From positions 1 to 62,955 of the forward strand of contig JAIESX010000042.1 of assembly GCA_019745555.1 (NCBI GenBank): a stretch of 62,955 nucleotides of DNA, written 5' to 3'. The stretch comes from Burkholderiaceae bacterium. Its GTDB lineage: Bacteria > Pseudomonadota > Gammaproteobacteria > Burkholderiales > Burkholderiaceae_C. Under the pieces are notes generated by a model, which was not told where the DNA came from, did no database searches, and saw nothing but the letters and a program-made list of their open reading frames with translations. Below are positions 9,185-20,045 of the stretch, one piece after another. Position 1 is the first letter of the stretch. Each line of letters begins with the position of its first letter. The position numbers were made by a program, and so were the translations under genes.

Positions 9185-12100
9185 ATGAACGCACCGACTC
9201 CGCTAGACCAATTTGTGGACACCGCCGGCCAGGCGCCGCACGGCCACGAGCGCATCCGCGAAATCCCCTACAACTACACCTCGTTCTCCGACCGCGAGAT
9301 CGTGATGCGCCTGCTGGGCGCGCGCGCCTGGGAGGTGTTGAACCAGCTGCGCGAGGAACGCCGTACCGGTCGTTCCGCCCGCATGCTCTACGAGGTGCTG
9401 GGTGACATCTGGGTGGTGCAGCGCAACCCCTATCTGCAGGACGACCTGCTGGACAACCCGAAGCGCCGGCAATTGCTTGTGGAGGCCTTGCACCACCGCC
9501 TGGGCGAGGTGCAGAAGCGCCGCACGCCCGAGGCCGATCCGCAGCGCGATGCCCTGGTGGGCGAGCTGCTGGATGCGGCCAGCCGCGCGGTGGAGGAGTT
9601 CGATCTGTCCTTCCGCGAGATCGCGGCCCTGCGTCGCAAGGCCCAGCGTGTGCTGAGCCGCCTGACCGCCAAGGACAACGTCAAGTTTGACGGCCTGTCA
9701 CGTGTTTCGCATGTGACGGACGCGACCGACTGGCGCGTGGAATACCCCTTTGTCGTGCTGACTCCTGACAGCGAGGCCGAGATGGCGCGGCTGGTCAAGG
9801 GCTGCATCGAGCTCGGCCTGACCATCATTCCGCGTGGGGGTGGCACCGGCTACACCGGCGGTGCGGTGCCGCTGACCTGGAAGAGCGCGGTGATCAACAC
9901 CGAGAAGCTCGAGGCCATGACCGAGGTGGAGATGGTCCGCCTGCCGGGCCTGGATCGCGAAGTGCCCACGATCTGGACCGAGGCCGGGGTGGTGACCCAG
10001 CGCGTGGCCGATGCGGCCGAGCGTGCGGGCTTTGTGTTCGCTGTGGACCCCACGTCCGCCGAGGCGTCCTGCGTGGGCGGCAACATCGCCATGAACGCGG
10101 GCGGCAAGAAGGCCGTGCTCTGGGGTACGGCCCTGGACAACCTGGCGAGCTGGCGCATGGTCACGCCGGATGCGGGCTGGCTCGAGGTCACACGCATCGG
10201 CCACAACCTGGGCAAGATCCACGACGCCGACGTCGCGAGCTTCGAGCTGAAATATTTTGAGGCCGACGGCAAGAAGCTCGTGAAGACCGAGCGCCTGGAC
10301 ATTCCCGGTCCCACCTTCCGCAAGGAAGGTCTGGGCAAGGACGTGACGGATAAGTTCCTGGCCGGCCTGCCCGGGGTGCAGAAAGAGGGCTGTGACGGCC
10401 TGATCACCAGCGCGCGCTGGGTCGTGCACCGCATGCCCGCGCACACGCGCACGGTCTGTCTCGAATTCTTCGGCCACGCGCGCGACGCGGTGCCGAGCAT
10501 CGTCGAGATCAAGGACTACATGTTCGCCGAGCAGAAGCGCAGCGGCGTGCTGCTGGCCGGCCTGGAGCACCTGGACGACCGCTACCTGCGCGCCGTGGGC
10601 TATGCCACCAAGAGCAAGCGCGGCGGACTGCCCAAGATGGTGCTGATCGGCGACATCGTGGGCGACGACACCGACGCCGTGGCGCGCGCCACCAGCGAGG
10701 TGGTGCGCATCGCCAATTCGCGCAGCGGCGAGGGCTTCATCGCCATCAGCGCCGACGCGCGCAAGAAATTCTGGCTGGACCGCAAGCGCACGGCCGCGAT
10801 CAGCAAGCACACCAACGCCTTCAAGATCAACGAAGACGTGGTGATCCCGCTGCCGCGCATGGCCGAGTACACGGACGGCATCGAGCGCATCAACATCGAG
10901 CTCTCGCTGCGCAACAAGCTCAAGCTCTGCGACGAGCTGGAGCTCTTCTTCGGCGAAGGCAGCCTCACGCACCTGCTGGCCATCGGCAAGCCGGATGACG
11001 CCAACGAGGCGCCCTCGGCCGAGCTGATGGAAGAGCGCGTGACCCAGGCCCGCGAGCTGGTGCGCAGCGTGCGCGCGCAGTGGCAGGACTGGCTGGACCG
11101 GGTGGACGAGCTCTTCCCCCAGCTGCAGGATCACAGCCTGCGCGCCAGCTGGAAGACCCAGATCCGTACGCCGCTGGAAGACATCTTCACCGGCCGCGCC
11201 TTCGAGCCCATGCTGGCTGAATGCAATGCCATCCAGCAGCGCGTGCTCAAGGGCCGGGTCTGGGTGGCCCTGCACATGCACGCCGGCGACGGCAATGTGC
11301 ACACCAACATCCCGGTCAACAGCGACGACTACGAGATGCTGCAGGCCGCGCACGGCGCGGTCAAGCGCATCATGGCGCTGGCGCGTTCGCTCGACGGCGT
11401 CATCTCGGGCGAGCACGGTATCGGCATCACCAAGCTGGAATTCCTCAGCGACGCCGAGCTCCAGCCCTTTGCCGACTACAAGCAGCGTGTCGATCCCGAG
11501 GGCCGCTTCAACCGCGGCAAGCTGCTGCGCGACGCCGCGCTGCCGGCCGACCTGAGCCAGGCCTACACGCCTAGCTTCGGCCTCATGGGGCACGAGTCGT
11601 TGATCATGCAGCAGAGCGACATCGGTGCCATTGCCGACAGCGTCAAGGACTGCCTGCGCTGCGGCAAGTGCAAGCCCGTGTGCTCCACCCACGTCCCGCG
11701 CGCCAACCTGCTCTACAGCCCGCGCAACAAGATCCTGGCCACCTCGCTGCTGGTGGAAGCCTTCCTCTACGAGGAGCAGACCCGCCGCGGCGTCTCCATC
11801 AAGCATTGGCAGGAGTTTGAGGACGTGGCCGACCACTGCACGGTCTGCCACAAATGCCTCTCGCCCTGTCCGGTGAAGATCGACTTCGGCGACGTGTCCA
11901 TGAACATGCGCAACCTGCTGCGCAAGATGGGGCAGAAGTCCTTCCGTCCGGGCAATGCGGCGGCCATGTTCTTCCTCAACGCCACCCAGCCTGAGACCAT
12001 CAAACTCATGCGCACGGCCATGGTGAACGTGGGCTTCAAGGCCCAGCGCCTGGCCAACCAGGTGCTGCGTGTGGCCGCGAACCGCCAGACGGCCCGCCCG

Positions 12101-13078
12101 CCGGCCACGGTGGGGCCCGCGCCGGTGAAAGAGCAGGTGATCCACTTCATCAACAAGAAGATGCCTGGGGGTCTCCCCAAGAAGACAGCGCGTGCCTTGC
12201 TGGACATCGAGGACAAGGACTACGTTCCCATCATCCGCGACCCCAAGGCCACGACACCCGAGACCGAGGCGGTGTTCTATTTCCCGGGCTGCGGTTCGGA
12301 GCGTCTGTTCAGCCAGGTGGGTCTGGCCACCCAGGCCATGCTCTGGCACGCCGGCGTGCAGACCGTGCTGCCGCCCGGTTACCTCTGCTGCGGCTATCCG
12401 CAGCGCGGCAGTGGCCAGTTCGACAAGGCCGAGAAGATGATCACGGACAACCGTGTGCTCTTCCATCGCGTGGCCAACACGCTCAACTACCTGGACATCA
12501 AGACGGTGGTGGTGAGCTGCGGCACCTGTTACGACCAGCTGCAGGGCTACAAGTTCGAGGAGATCTTCCCGGGCTGCCGCATCATCGACATCCACGAGTT
12601 CCTGCTCGAGAAGGGCATCAAGCTCAGCGGTGCCCAGGGTGGCTACCTCTACCACGAGCCCTGCCACAACCCGATGAAGCAGGGCGACTCGATGAAGACC
12701 GTGCGCACCCTGCTGGCCGGTGACTCCCAAGACAACGTGCTCAAGAGCGACCGTTGCTGCGGCGAGTCCGGCACCCTGGGTGTGACCCGTCCCGATGTGT
12801 CGACCCAGGTGCGCTTCCGCAAGGAAGAGGAAATCCGCAAGGGCGAGGTCGCGCTGCGCGAGGCGGGTCTGGTCGGGTCCAAGGACAACGTCAAGATCCT
12901 GACCAGCTGCCCCAGCTGCCTGCAGGGCCTGAACCGTTACGGCAACGATCTGCAGAACGGCCTGCTGGAGGCCGACTACATCGTGGTCGAGATGGCGCGC
13001 CAGATCCTGGGCGAGCAATGGATGCCCGAGTACGTGGCTGCGGCCAATGCCGGTGGTATCGAGCGCGTGCTCGTCTGA
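9185..13078 (+). CDS. Large FAD-linked, iron-sulfur oxidoreductase (DUF3683/FAD_binding_4/CCG family)
   Basis: A 1297-residue multidomain flavoprotein. Domains in order: an N-terminal DUF3683-like region (about 1-170); a PCMH/FAD_binding_4 domain with [20 protein letters not shown]; an FAD-linked oxidase C-terminal domain ending [13 protein letters not shown] and [13 protein letters not shown]; two 4Fe-4S motifs, [11 protein letters not shown] and [13 protein letters not shown]; and a heterodisulfide-reductase-like double CCG domain ([45 protein letters not shown]). This joins in one chain what glycolate or D-lactate dehydrogenases split into GlcD- and GlcF/GlpC-like subunits. The likely role is oxidation of a 2-hydroxy acid with electrons passed to quinone; the substrate is not known. 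The start at 9185 ([10 protein letters not shown]) has a nearby AGG. It is upstream of ubiquinone genes. Confidence 0.85.
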   Translation: MNAPTPLDQFVDTAGQAPHGHERIREIPYNYTSFSDREIVMRLLGARAWEVLNQLREERRTGRSARMLYEVLGDIWVVQRNPYLQDDLLDNPKRRQLLVEALHHRLGEVQKRRTPEADPQRDALVGELLDAASRAVEEFDLSFREIAALRRKAQRVLSRLTAKDNVKFDGLSRVSHVTDATDWRVEYPFVVLTPDSEAEMARLVKGCIELGLTIIPRGGGTGYTGGAVPLTWKSAVINTEKLEAMTEVEMVRLPGLDREVPTIWTEAGVVTQRVADAAERAGFVFAVDPTSAEASCVGGNIAMNAGGKKAVLWGTALDNLASWRMVTPDAGWLEVTRIGHNLGKIHDADVASFELKYFEADGKKLVKTERLDIPGPTFRKEGLGKDVTDKFLAGLPGVQKEGCDGLITSARWVVHRMPAHTRTVCLEFFGHARDAVPSIVEIKDYMFAEQKRSGVLLAGLEHLDDRYLRAVGYATKSKRGGLPKMVLIGDIVGDDTDAVARATSEVVRIANSRSGEGFIAISADARKKFWLDRKRTAAISKHTNAFKINEDVVIPLPRMAEYTDGIERINIELSLRNKLKLCDELELFFGEGSLTHLLAIGKPDDANEAPSAELMEERVTQARELVRSVRAQWQDWLDRVDELFPQLQDHSLRASWKTQIRTPLEDIFTGRAFEPMLAECNAIQQRVLKGRVWVALHMHAGDGNVHTNIPVNSDDYEMLQAAHGAVKRIMALARSLDGVISGEHGIGITKLEFLSDAELQPFADYKQRVDPEGRFNRGKLLRDAALPADLSQAYTPSFGLMGHESLIMQQSDIGAIADSVKDCLRCGKCKPVCSTHVPRANLLYSPRNKILATSLLVEAFLYEEQTRRGVSIKHWQEFEDVADHCTVCHKCLSPCPVKIDFGDVSMNMRNLLRKMGQKSFRPGNAAAMFFLNATQPETIKLMRTAMVNVGFKAQRLANQVLRVAANRQTARPPATVGPAPVKEQVIHFINKKMPGGLPKKTARALLDIEDKDYVPIIRDPKATTPETEAVFYFPGCGSERLFSQVGLATQAMLWHAGVQTVLPPGYLCCGYPQRGSGQFDKAEKMITDNRVLFHRVANTLNYLDIKTVVVSCGTCYDQLQGYKFEEIFPGCRIIDIHEFLLEKGIKLSGAQGGYLYHEPCHNPMKQGDSMKTVRTLLAGDSQDNVLKSDRCCGESGTLGVTRPDVSTQVRFRKEEEIRKGEVALREAGLVGSKDNVKILTSCPSCLQGLNRYGNDLQNGLLEADYIVVEMARQILGEQWMPEYVAAANAGGIERVLV

Positions 13079-13108
13079 ACGCTTAGAAAGAAAGAAACGG
13101 AGACTTCC

Positions 13109-13522
13109 ATGGCAGGTTTGCAAGCAGGTGCCCCGACCCCGCAGGACCTCACGGTGCACAGCAAGTCGCGGGTGCTGGAGATCAGCTTTTCCGACGGCCA
13201 GACCTTCCGTATCCCTTTCGAGCTGATGCGCGTGTATTCGCCCTCGGCCGAGGTGCAGGGGCACGGGCCGGGGCAGGAGGTGCTGCAGACCGGCAAGCGC
13301 GAGGTGGGTCTCGCCGGGCTTGAACCGGTCGGCAATTACGGCGTCAAGCCCACGTTCACGGATGGCCACGACAGCGGCATCTACACCTGGGACTATCTGT
13401 ACCAGCTCGGCGCGCAGCAGGACCGGTTCTGGGCCGATTACGAGGCCCGCCTGCAGGCAGCCGGCGTCGACCGCGACGCGCCCATGCCGGAGAAGGCCGG
13501 CCACGGCTGCGGCCACCACTGA
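13109..13522 (+). CDS. DUF971 (gamma-butyrobetaine hydroxylase N-terminal-like) protein
   Basis: A 137-residue protein of the DUF971 family, the small zinc-binding fold found at the N-terminus of gamma-butyrobetaine hydroxylases and as a free-standing protein in bacteria. Recognisable pieces are [27 protein letters not shown], split here at residues 24-50, then [21 protein letters not shown] and YLYQLG. The C-terminus (GHGCGHH) is rich in metal-ligand residues. It lies 8 bp upstream of ubiE, a frequent arrangement in Burkholderiales that suggests, without proving, a link to quinone or Fe-S metabolism. A GGAGA ribosome site precedes the start. Confidence 0.85.
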   Translation: MAGLQAGAPTPQDLTVHSKSRVLEISFSDGQTFRIPFELMRVYSPSAEVQGHGPGQEVLQTGKREVGLAGLEPVGNYGVKPTFTDGHDSGIYTWDYLYQLGAQQDRFWADYEARLQAAGVDRDAPMPEKAGHGCGHH

Positions 13523-13530
13523 GCACGACC

Positions 13531-14262
13531 ATGAGCCAGACGCATTTCGGTTTCGAGACGGTCGATGAACGCGAGAAGGCGCGGCGTGTGCGCGGCGTGT
13601 TCGACTCGGTGGCGTCGAAGTACGACCTGATGAACGACCTGATGTCGGGCGGGCTGCACCGGCTCTGGAAGGCCTACACCGTGACGGTGGCCAACCTCAG
13701 GGAGGGCGACCGGGCGCTGGACATCGCTGGCGGCACGGGCGACCTGGCGCTGGCGTTCTCGAAAAAGGTGGGCAAGACCGGGCAGGTGGTGCACACCGAC
13801 ATCAACGAGGCCATGCTGCGCGTGGGCCGCGACCGCCTGCTCGACGCCGGCGTGGTGCTGCCCACCGTGGTCTGCGACGCCGAGAAGCTGCCTTTCCCGG
13901 ACGGCCACTTCGATCTGGTGAGCGTGGCCTTCGGTCTGCGCAATATGACGCACAAGGACCGGGCCCTGGCCGAGATGTGCCGGGTACTCAAGCCCGGCGG
14001 CAAGCTGCTGGTGCTGGAGTTCTCCCGGGTGGCGCCGCCGCTGGAGAAGGCCTACGACTGGTATTCCTTCAAGGTATTGCCGCAGCTGGGCAAGCTGGTG
14101 GCCGGCGATGCGGACAGCTACCGCTACCTGGCAGAGTCCATCCGCATGCATCCGGGCCAGGAGGAACTCAAGGCCATGATGCTCAAAGCCGGATTCGGAC
14201 ATGTGGATTTTCACAACATGAGTGGCGGTGTGGTGGCGCTTCATGTTGGAATCAAGTGCTGA
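13531..14262 (+). CDS. ubiE: Demethylmenaquinone/2-polyprenyl-methoxybenzoquinol C-methyltransferase
   Basis: SAM-dependent C-methyltransferase of ubiquinone (and menaquinone) synthesis. 243 residues. The SAM site is [17 protein letters not shown], followed by [14 protein letters not shown] and [16 protein letters not shown]. The family motif [17 protein letters not shown] is intact, as is the N-terminal [19 protein letters not shown]. It opens a ubiquinone gene group with the UbiJ-like and UbiB genes downstream, interrupted by a Tim44-like gene. Confidence 0.96.
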   Translation: MSQTHFGFETVDEREKARRVRGVFDSVASKYDLMNDLMSGGLHRLWKAYTVTVANLREGDRALDIAGGTGDLALAFSKKVGKTGQVVHTDINEAMLRVGRDRLLDAGVVLPTVVCDAEKLPFPDGHFDLVSVAFGLRNMTHKDRALAEMCRVLKPGGKLLVLEFSRVAPPLEKAYDWYSFKVLPQLGKLVAGDADSYRYLAESIRMHPGQEELKAMMLKAGFGHVDFHNMSGGVVALHVGIKC

Positions 14263-14323
14263 CACGCCCGTTTTGCGTTACGTTCGGGGTGTGGCACGAC
14301 TGTCGGATTCTTTTGGAGCACGT

Positions 14324-15289
14324 ATGAAATTCCTGTCCATCGCCCTGTCTCTGGTGCTGGTTCTGAGTACCGTGGACGCCGAGGCCAAGCGCCTGGGCGG
14401 CAACCGGTCGATCGGCAAGCAATCGAACAACGTGACGCAACGCGAGGCGACGCCTCCGGCGGCACCGGCAGCCCCGACGCAGAACGCTGCGGCGGCAGCC
14501 CCGGCCAAGCCCGCGGCGGCGCCTGCCGCCGCGCCCGCGGCCCGCAAGCCCTGGGGTGGGATGCTCGCCGGTCTCGCGGCCGGTCTGGGCCTGGCCTGGC
14601 TGGCCAGTTCCCTGGGACTGGGTGAGGCTTTCGGCCAGTTCATCCTGATTGCCCTGGTCGTCATGCTGGCCATGCTGGCCTTCGGCTGGTTCATGCGCAG
14701 TCGCCAGCCCGCCGCCCAGCGCAGCGCCTACGCCTTCCAGGGTGCGGGTGCCGCGGACGCGGCCACGCCGCGCCCGGCCTACCGTCCGGAGAACGTGGGG
14801 AACGACGCCTCCGCCCGTCCCTGGGAGCGTTCCCAGACGGCCTTCGACGGCTCGGCCGGTCGCGGGGTGGTGATCGGTTCGGCCCTGTCCAGTGACTGGA
14901 GCGTGCCGGCCGGCTTTGACGCCGATGGTTTCCTCAAGGCCGCCAAGAGCAACTTCATCCTGCTGCAGGCGGCCTGGGACAAGACCGACATGGCCACGCT
15001 GCGCGCCATGATGACCGACGAGATGCTGGACGAGATCAGTGCCCAGCTGGCCGAGCGCGAGCAGCACACCGGCGGCGCCGTCAACCTGACCGAGGTGCAG
15101 ATGCTGCAGGCCCAGCTGCTGGGCATCGAGGAGCTCGGCGGCGAGTACATGGCCAGCGTGGAGTTCTCGGGCATGATCCGCGAGGATCGCAACGCGGGGC
15201 CGAGCCCCTTCCGTGAGGTCTGGAACATGACCAAGCCCAAGGACGGCCGTCGCGGCTGGCTGGTGGCCGGCGTGCAGGCTCTGCAGTAA
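14324..15289 (+). CDS. Tim44-like domain membrane protein
   Basis: A 321-residue protein with an N-terminal signal or anchor (MKFLSIALSLVLVLSTVDAE), an Ala/Pro-rich linker (about residues 45-75), one or two membrane spans (GMLAGLAAGLGLAWLASSLG and FILIALVVMLAMLAFGWFM) and a C-terminal Tim44-like domain (about 190-320; FLKAAKSNFILLQAAWDK, LTEVQMLQAQLLGIEEL). In mitochondria this fold tethers the import motor; in bacteria its role is unresolved. Its place between ubiE and the ubiJ-like gene suggests an inner-membrane function, possibly related to quinone enzyme assembly. The start at 14324 has a GGAG site; upstream ATGs would overlap ubiE. Confidence 0.82.
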   Translation: MKFLSIALSLVLVLSTVDAEAKRLGGNRSIGKQSNNVTQREATPPAAPAAPTQNAAAAAPAKPAAAPAAAPAARKPWGGMLAGLAAGLGLAWLASSLGLGEAFGQFILIALVVMLAMLAFGWFMRSRQPAAQRSAYAFQGAGAADAATPRPAYRPENVGNDASARPWERSQTAFDGSAGRGVVIGSALSSDWSVPAGFDADGFLKAAKSNFILLQAAWDKTDMATLRAMMTDEMLDEISAQLAEREQHTGGAVNLTEVQMLQAQLLGIEELGGEYMASVEFSGMIREDRNAGPSPFREVWNMTKPKDGRRGWLVAGVQALQ

Positions 15290-15322
15290 AGAACAGCCTT
15301 CTTTCATCAATAATCGGGGACT

Positions 15323-15859
15323 ATGGCAACACAGTCCCCTTTTTCTTTGCTGGAAGACGCCTTCCAGAAGCTCGGCAGCACGCTGCAGCCGCCCGCCTGG
15401 GCCGTGCAGGAGGTGCAGCGGCGCATCGTGCTGCTGCTCAACCATGTGCTGATGCAGGAAAAAGAGGCCATGACCCGCCTGGCCCGCCAGAAGGGCCGCG
15501 TGGTGCTGTTCCAGTGGCGCGAGTTCAGCTTCAAGCTGCAGCTCACGCCGGCCGGTCTGCTGGACCTCGCGGGAGCCGAGACGCCCTCGGATCTGACGCT
15601 GGCCATCATCGAAACCTCGCCTGCCGCCCTGGTGCAGGCGGCCCTGGCGGGAGACAAGCCGCCGGTGCGCATCGAGGGTGATGTACAGCTGGCCGCCGAG
15701 GTCAACTGGCTGGTCGATCACGTGCGCTGGGATCTCGAGGAAGACCTGGCCCGCCTGATCGGCGATGCGCCCGCCCATGGCCTGGCCCAGGCGGTGCGCC
15801 GGGTGCTCGAGGGGCTGCGCGGCTGGCTCAAGAAGGCGGCGCCCGGAGCCGCCTCATGA
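15323..15859 (+). CDS. UbiJ-like SCP2-domain protein
   Basis: A 178-residue protein resembling UbiJ, the sterol-carrier-like accessory factor that binds lipid quinone intermediates for the soluble Ubi complex. Recognisable features are [40 protein letters not shown], and [19 protein letters not shown], the last typical of UbiJ C-terminal parts. It sits between ubiE and ubiB exactly as ubiJ does in E. coli, and its stop overlaps the ubiB start (ATGA), so the two are translationally coupled. The family match is by motif and synteny. Confidence 0.82.
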   Translation: MATQSPFSLLEDAFQKLGSTLQPPAWAVQEVQRRIVLLLNHVLMQEKEAMTRLARQKGRVVLFQWREFSFKLQLTPAGLLDLAGAETPSDLTLAIIETSPAALVQAALAGDKPPVRIEGDVQLAAEVNWLVDHVRWDLEEDLARLIGDAPAHGLAQAVRRVLEGLRGWLKKAAPGAAS

Positions 15860-17424
15860 CCCGGCTGCTGCGCGGCGCCTATATCGTCTGGATCGTCCTG
15901 CGCTACGGGCTGGACGAGCTGGTGCTCACCAGCTTCCAGAAACCCTGGCTGCGCGTGATCGCGCGCATCGTCTCCTTCGGCCGGCCACTCAATTCGCCAC
16001 GTGGCGTGCGCCTGCGCGAGGCGCTGGAGCGCCTCGGCCCCATCTTCGTCAAGTTCGGCCAGGTGCTCTCGACCCGGCGCGACCTGCTGCCGCCCGATAT
16101 CGCCGACGAACTGGCCAGGCTGCAGGACCGCGTGCCACCCTTCAGTTCCGACATCGCCGTGGCCACCATCGAGCGGGCCTTCCGCAAGCCGGTGGGTCAG
16201 GTCTTCACCGCCTTCGAGCGCGAACCCGTGGCCAGCGCCTCGATCGCCCAGGTGCATTTCGCCAAGCTGATCACGCGTGACGGGACCGAGCGCGAGGTGG
16301 CAGTCAAGGTGCTGCGCCCGGGCATGCTGCCCGTGATCGAGAAGGACCTGAGCCTCATGCGCATGATGGCCGGATGGGTGGAGGGCCTGTCCGCCGACGG
16401 CAAGCGCCTCAAGCCGCGCGAGGTGGTGGCCGAGTTCGACAAATACCTGCATGACGAGCTCGACCTGATGCGCGAGGCCGCCAGTGCGGCCCAGCTGCGC
16501 CGCAACATGGAAGGGCTGGACCTGGTGCTGATCCCCGAGATGTTCTGGGATTTTTGCCACAGCGATGTGCTGGTCATGGAGCGCATGAAGGGCATCCCGA
16601 TCAGCCAGACCGCGCGCCTGCGCGAGGCCGGGGTGGACCTGAAGAAGCTGGCACGCGACGGCGTTACCATCTTTTTCACCCAGGTCTTTCGCGACGGCTT
16701 CTTCCATGCCGACATGCACCCGGGCAACATCTTCGTGAGTACCGATCCGGCCACCTTCGGGCGCTACATCTCGCTGGACTTCGGCATCGTGGGCACGCTG
16801 ACCGAGTACGACAAGGAATACCTGGCGCAGAACTTCACGGCTTTCTTCCGGCGCGACTACAAGCGTGTGGCCGAGCTGCACATCGAGTCCGGCTGGGTCC
16901 CGCCGCAGACCCGGGTGGACGAGCTGGAGGCCGCGATCCGCGCCGTCTGCGAACCCTATTTCGACCGCCCGCTCAAGGAAATCTCGCTGGGCATGGTGCT
17001 GATGCGCCTGTTCCAGACCTCGCGCCGCTTCCAGGTCGAGATCCAGCCACAGCTGGTGCTGCTGCAGAAGACCCTGCTCAATATCGAGGGCCTGGGCCGC
17101 GAGCTCGATCCGGACCTGGACCTCTGGAGCACGGCCAAGCCCTTCCTGGAAAAATGGATGGCCGACCAGATCGGCCCGCGCAGGCTCTGGGAAGAACTGA
17201 AGAACCAGGCGCCGCGCTATGCCAAGCTGCTGCCGGACCTGCCCCGCCTGCTGCACGATTACCTGCAGCACGGGGCCCGCGGCCGCGACCGCCGTGAGTT
17301 CGAGGAGATGCTCGCCGAGCAACGCCGTACGAACCGGCTCCTGCAGGCGATCATCTACGCGGGCATCGGTTTTGCTTTGGGTCTGACCGTCATGCAGGTC
17401 TGGCTGCGGGTATCGCTCTGGTAG
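15856..17424 (+). CDS. ubiB: Ubiquinone biosynthesis atypical kinase/ATPase UbiB
   Basis: Membrane-associated ABC1/COQ8-family protein-kinase-like ATPase needed for ubiquinone synthesis. 522 residues, the usual length. The KxGQ motif reads [20 protein letters not shown] and the Ala-rich loop [14 protein letters not shown]. The catalytic-loop and metal region are [10 protein letters not shown] and [12 protein letters not shown]-terminal membrane segment ([19 protein letters not shown]) anchors it. It overlaps the ubiJ-like gene by 4 bp. Confidence 0.96.
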   Translation: MTRLLRGAYIVWIVLRYGLDELVLTSFQKPWLRVIARIVSFGRPLNSPRGVRLREALERLGPIFVKFGQVLSTRRDLLPPDIADELARLQDRVPPFSSDIAVATIERAFRKPVGQVFTAFEREPVASASIAQVHFAKLITRDGTEREVAVKVLRPGMLPVIEKDLSLMRMMAGWVEGLSADGKRLKPREVVAEFDKYLHDELDLMREAASAAQLRRNMEGLDLVLIPEMFWDFCHSDVLVMERMKGIPISQTARLREAGVDLKKLARDGVTIFFTQVFRDGFFHADMHPGNIFVSTDPATFGRYISLDFGIVGTLTEYDKEYLAQNFTAFFRRDYKRVAELHIESGWVPPQTRVDELEAAIRAVCEPYFDRPLKEISLGMVLMRLFQTSRRFQVEIQPQLVLLQKTLLNIEGLGRELDPDLDLWSTAKPFLEKWMADQIGPRRLWEELKNQAPRYAKLLPDLPRLLHDYLQHGARGRDRREFEEMLAEQRRTNRLLQAIIYAGIGFALGLTVMQVWLRVSLW

Positions 17425-17506
17425 GCCGGAGCCCCTAGAATGCGCCAGCTTTTACCCTTCCCCGACTGATTTGCCCCCGTTTTCCTCTTTTCGACGGAGT
17501 TGATGG

Positions 17507-18982
17507 ATGAACACACTGGTTACCCTGGTGCTGGCCTATATGGCACTGACCATCGTCATCGGCCTGATCGCCGCACGCCGCGTGCACAACGCCAAGGACT
17601 ATCTCGTGGCCAGCCGCAGCCTGCCGCTGTACATGTGCATCGCCACCGTGTTTGCGACATGGTTCGGTGCCGAGACGGTGCTGGGCGTGTCGGCCGAGTT
17701 CGTGATGGGCGGCGTGTCCGCCATCCCCGGTGATCCCTTCGGGGCCTCGATGGCGCTGATCCTGGCGGCGCTGCTGTTTGCCAAGCTCTTCTATCGTCTC
17801 AACCTGCTGACCATCGGCGACTTCTATCGCAAGCGCTACGGCCGCGGGGTGGAGGTGCTGACCAGCGTGGCCGTGACCCTGTCCTACCTGGGCTGGACTT
17901 CGGCGCAGATGACGGCGCTGGGCCTGGTCATCCATGTGCTCTCGGGCGGTGGCATCCCGCTCAACTACGCCATCCTCGGCGGCACCGCGGTGGTGATGAT
18001 CTACACCCTGTTCGGCGGCATGTGGGCCGTGGCCTTCACCGACCTGATGCAGTCCGTCGTGATCCTCGTCGGGCTCACGCTGGTGGCCTTTCTGGTCGGC
18101 GAGATGGCCGGTGGCATCGACGTGGTGATCCTGCACGCGGCGGAGAACGGCCGCCTCACGCTGATCCCGCCGGAAGCCGATGGCATGGCCCTGTGGGCCA
18201 TGCTCGCCGCCTTCCTGACCGTGGCCTTCGGCTCGGTGCCGCAGCAGGACGTGTTCCAGCGCATGACCAGCGCCAAGGACGAGAAGACGGCCGTACGCGG
18301 CACCGTGATCGGAGCCTCGGTCTATTTCATCTTTGCCGCCGTGCCCATCTTCATCGCCTACGCAGCCCTGGTGCTCGACCCCTCGCTGGCCCAGCTTTTC
18401 GGCGACGAGGACGGTCGCGTGGTGCAGCGCATCCTGCCCGAACTGGTGCTGAGCAAGATGCCGCTCTGGGCCCAGGTGCTGTTCTTCGGTGCGCTGCTCT
18501 CGGCCATCCTGTCCACGGCCAGCGGCACCCTGCTGGCGCCCACCGCCACCTTCACCGAGAACGTGCTCAAGCCCTTCGCACCCAAGATGAGCGACCGCCA
18601 GTTCCTGCTGCTGCTGCGTGTGGTGCTGGTCAGCTTCACCCTGGGCGCCCTGCTGTTCGCCCTGAACTCGCGCTCCACCATGTACGACATGGTGCAGAAC
18701 GCCTACAAGGTCACGCTGGTCGCGGCCTTCGTGCCGCTGGTGGCCGGAGCCTACTGGAAGCGCGCCAGCACCCAGGGCGCCTTTCTGTCCATCGTGCTGG
18801 GCCTGCTGTTCTGGATCGGCGCCGAATTCACGCTGGGCGACAGCGACTTCCCGCCGCAGCTGGTGGGCTTCCTGGCCGCCATCGTTGGCATGGTGATCGG
18901 CTCCCTGGCGCCCCAGATCGTCCAGGCCCAGGGGCAGTCCATCGCCCAGGCCCTGCGCGAGGAGGCGCACCACAAGTCCTGA
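17507..18982 (+). CDS. Sodium:solute symporter family transporter
   Basis: A 491-residue polytopic protein of the SSS (SLC5) family with about 13 hydrophobic segments. It has the N-terminal LVLAYMALTIVIGLIAARRV, the family region GNFAT-like CIATVFATWFGAETVLGVSA, and the signature-like FGSVPQQDVFQRMTSAKDEKTA after span 6. The substrate cannot be read from sequence; the architecture is closest to the PutP/PanF-like and short-chain-acid branches. The start at 17507 follows a GACGGAG ribosome site. It stands alone between ubiB and the fmdB-like gene. Confidence 0.88.
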   Translation: MNTLVTLVLAYMALTIVIGLIAARRVHNAKDYLVASRSLPLYMCIATVFATWFGAETVLGVSAEFVMGGVSAIPGDPFGASMALILAALLFAKLFYRLNLLTIGDFYRKRYGRGVEVLTSVAVTLSYLGWTSAQMTALGLVIHVLSGGGIPLNYAILGGTAVVMIYTLFGGMWAVAFTDLMQSVVILVGLTLVAFLVGEMAGGIDVVILHAAENGRLTLIPPEADGMALWAMLAAFLTVAFGSVPQQDVFQRMTSAKDEKTAVRGTVIGASVYFIFAAVPIFIAYAALVLDPSLAQLFGDEDGRVVQRILPELVLSKMPLWAQVLFFGALLSAILSTASGTLLAPTATFTENVLKPFAPKMSDRQFLLLLRVVLVSFTLGALLFALNSRSTMYDMVQNAYKVTLVAAFVPLVAGAYWKRASTQGAFLSIVLGLLFWIGAEFTLGDSDFPPQLVGFLAAIVGMVIGSLAPQIVQAQGQSIAQALREEAHHKS

Positions 18983-19030
18983 GGACGGGGCGGGCCAGGG
19001 AAGGCGGGGCTTGCAAACAGGGCCCCCGCC

Positions 19031-19036
19031 TATAAT
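19031..19036 (+). promoter_or_regulatory. Perfect -10 box upstream of the FmdB-like gene
   Basis: TATAAT at 19031-19036, 32 bp before the ATG at 19068. The best -35 candidate, TTGCAA (19011-19016), is only 14 bp upstream, shorter than optimal. It likely drives the fmdB-DUF502-aspS group. Confidence 0.4.
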
Positions 19037-19067
19037 TGAGGGTTTTGCACCCACCCTCCTTAGAGCC

Positions 19068-19370
19068 ATGCCTATTTACGCCTACAAATGTGAATCCTGC
19101 GGCGCTGCCAAGGATGTGCTGCAGAAAATCTCCGACCCCGCACTGACCGATTGCCCGGCCTGCGGCCAGCCCACCTTCCGCAAGCAGGTCACGGCGGCCG
19201 GCTTCCAGCTCAAGGGCAGCGGCTGGTACGTCACTGATTTCCGCGGCGGCAGCTCCGGCTCGGCCAGCGGTACGGCGGCGGCACCCGCTGCCGCAGCAGC
19301 GGCCACCGAGACGGCCTCTGCCGCCCCGGCTGCCAGCCACGGCTGCAGCTCCGACTGCAGCTGCGGCTGA
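19068..19370 (+). CDS. FmdB-family zinc ribbon protein
   Basis: A 100-residue protein opening MPIYAYKCESCGAAKDVLQK, with a second zinc pair in DCPACGQPTFRKQVTAAGFQ: the CxxC...CxxC zinc-ribbon of the FmdB/CxxC_CXXC_SSSS family. A low-complexity Ser/Ala-rich linker leads to a cysteine-rich tail (CSSDCSCG). FmdB was named as a putative regulator of formamidase in Methylophilus, but the general function is unknown. It is 11 bp upstream of the DUF502 gene and in the same group as aspS, a common Burkholderiales arrangement. Confidence 0.88.
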   Translation: MPIYAYKCESCGAAKDVLQKISDPALTDCPACGQPTFRKQVTAAGFQLKGSGWYVTDFRGGSSGSASGTAAAPAAAAAATETASAAPAASHGCSSDCSCG

Positions 19371-19381
19371 TCGGACGCCTG

Positions 19382-20032
19382 ATGGCCAACATCCGCAAAT
19401 GGTTGCTCTCGGGCCTGCTGGTCCTGGTTCCGCTCATCATCACGCTATGGGTGCTCGAGTGGGTGATCAGCACGCTGGATCTGACCCTGAAGATCCTGCC
19501 CGAGGCCTGGCATCCGGATCGCTTGCTGGGTCTGCACATCCCCGGTCTGGGGGTGCTGTTCGCCCTGTGTGTGGTGTTGCTCATCGGTGCGCTGGCGTCC
19601 AACATCATCGGCAACCAGCTGGTGGACTGGTGGCACGCGCTGCTGCATCGCATCCCCGTGGTGCGCTCCATCTACTCCGGCGTCAAGCAGGTCTCGGACA
19701 CGCTGTTTTCCGAAAAGGGCAATGCCTTCCGTCAGGCCGTGCTGGTGCAATGGCCACGCGAGGGAATGTGGACCATCGCCTTCGTCACCGGCACGCCCGG
19801 CGGTGACCTCGTGAACCATCTGCCCGGCGAGTACCTGAGCGTCTATGTCCCGACCACGCCGAATCCCACCGGCGGGTACTTCGTCATGCTCAAGAAAAGC
19901 GATTGCATCGTGCTGGCGATGAGCGTGGACGAGGCCCTGACCTATGTGATCTCCATGGGCGTCATCGTCCCCGGCGGGCCGAAGAACCCGCATATGAAGC
20001 CGGCTTCGCAAGAGCCGGCAGCCTTACCCTGA
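19382..20032 (+). CDS. DUF502 family membrane protein
   Basis: A 216-residue inner-membrane protein of the DUF502 family. Two membrane segments lie at about residues 7-27 ([20 protein letters not shown]) and 56-80 ([20 protein letters not shown]). They are followed by the family core [31 protein letters not shown] and [17 protein letters not shown]. The function is unknown. It is almost always found next to aspS in beta- and gammaproteobacteria, as here (13-bp gap). Confidence 0.9.
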   Translation: MANIRKWLLSGLLVLVPLIITLWVLEWVISTLDLTLKILPEAWHPDRLLGLHIPGLGVLFALCVVLLIGALASNIIGNQLVDWWHALLHRIPVVRSIYSGVKQVSDTLFSEKGNAFRQAVLVQWPREGMWTIAFVTGTPGGDLVNHLPGEYLSVYVPTTPNPTGGYFVMLKKSDCIVLAMSVDEALTYVISMGVIVPGGPKNPHMKPASQEPAALP

Positions 20033-20045
20033 AAGAGAAAGCCTT

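Noticed and set aside
9698..13519. Very long open frame (1273 codons) on the minus strand opposite the large oxidoreductase
   Set aside because: It is a shadow created by high third-position G+C of the real gene; its translation is rich in His, Leu, Gly and Ala with no domain, while the plus strand shows clear flavin and Fe-S motifs.
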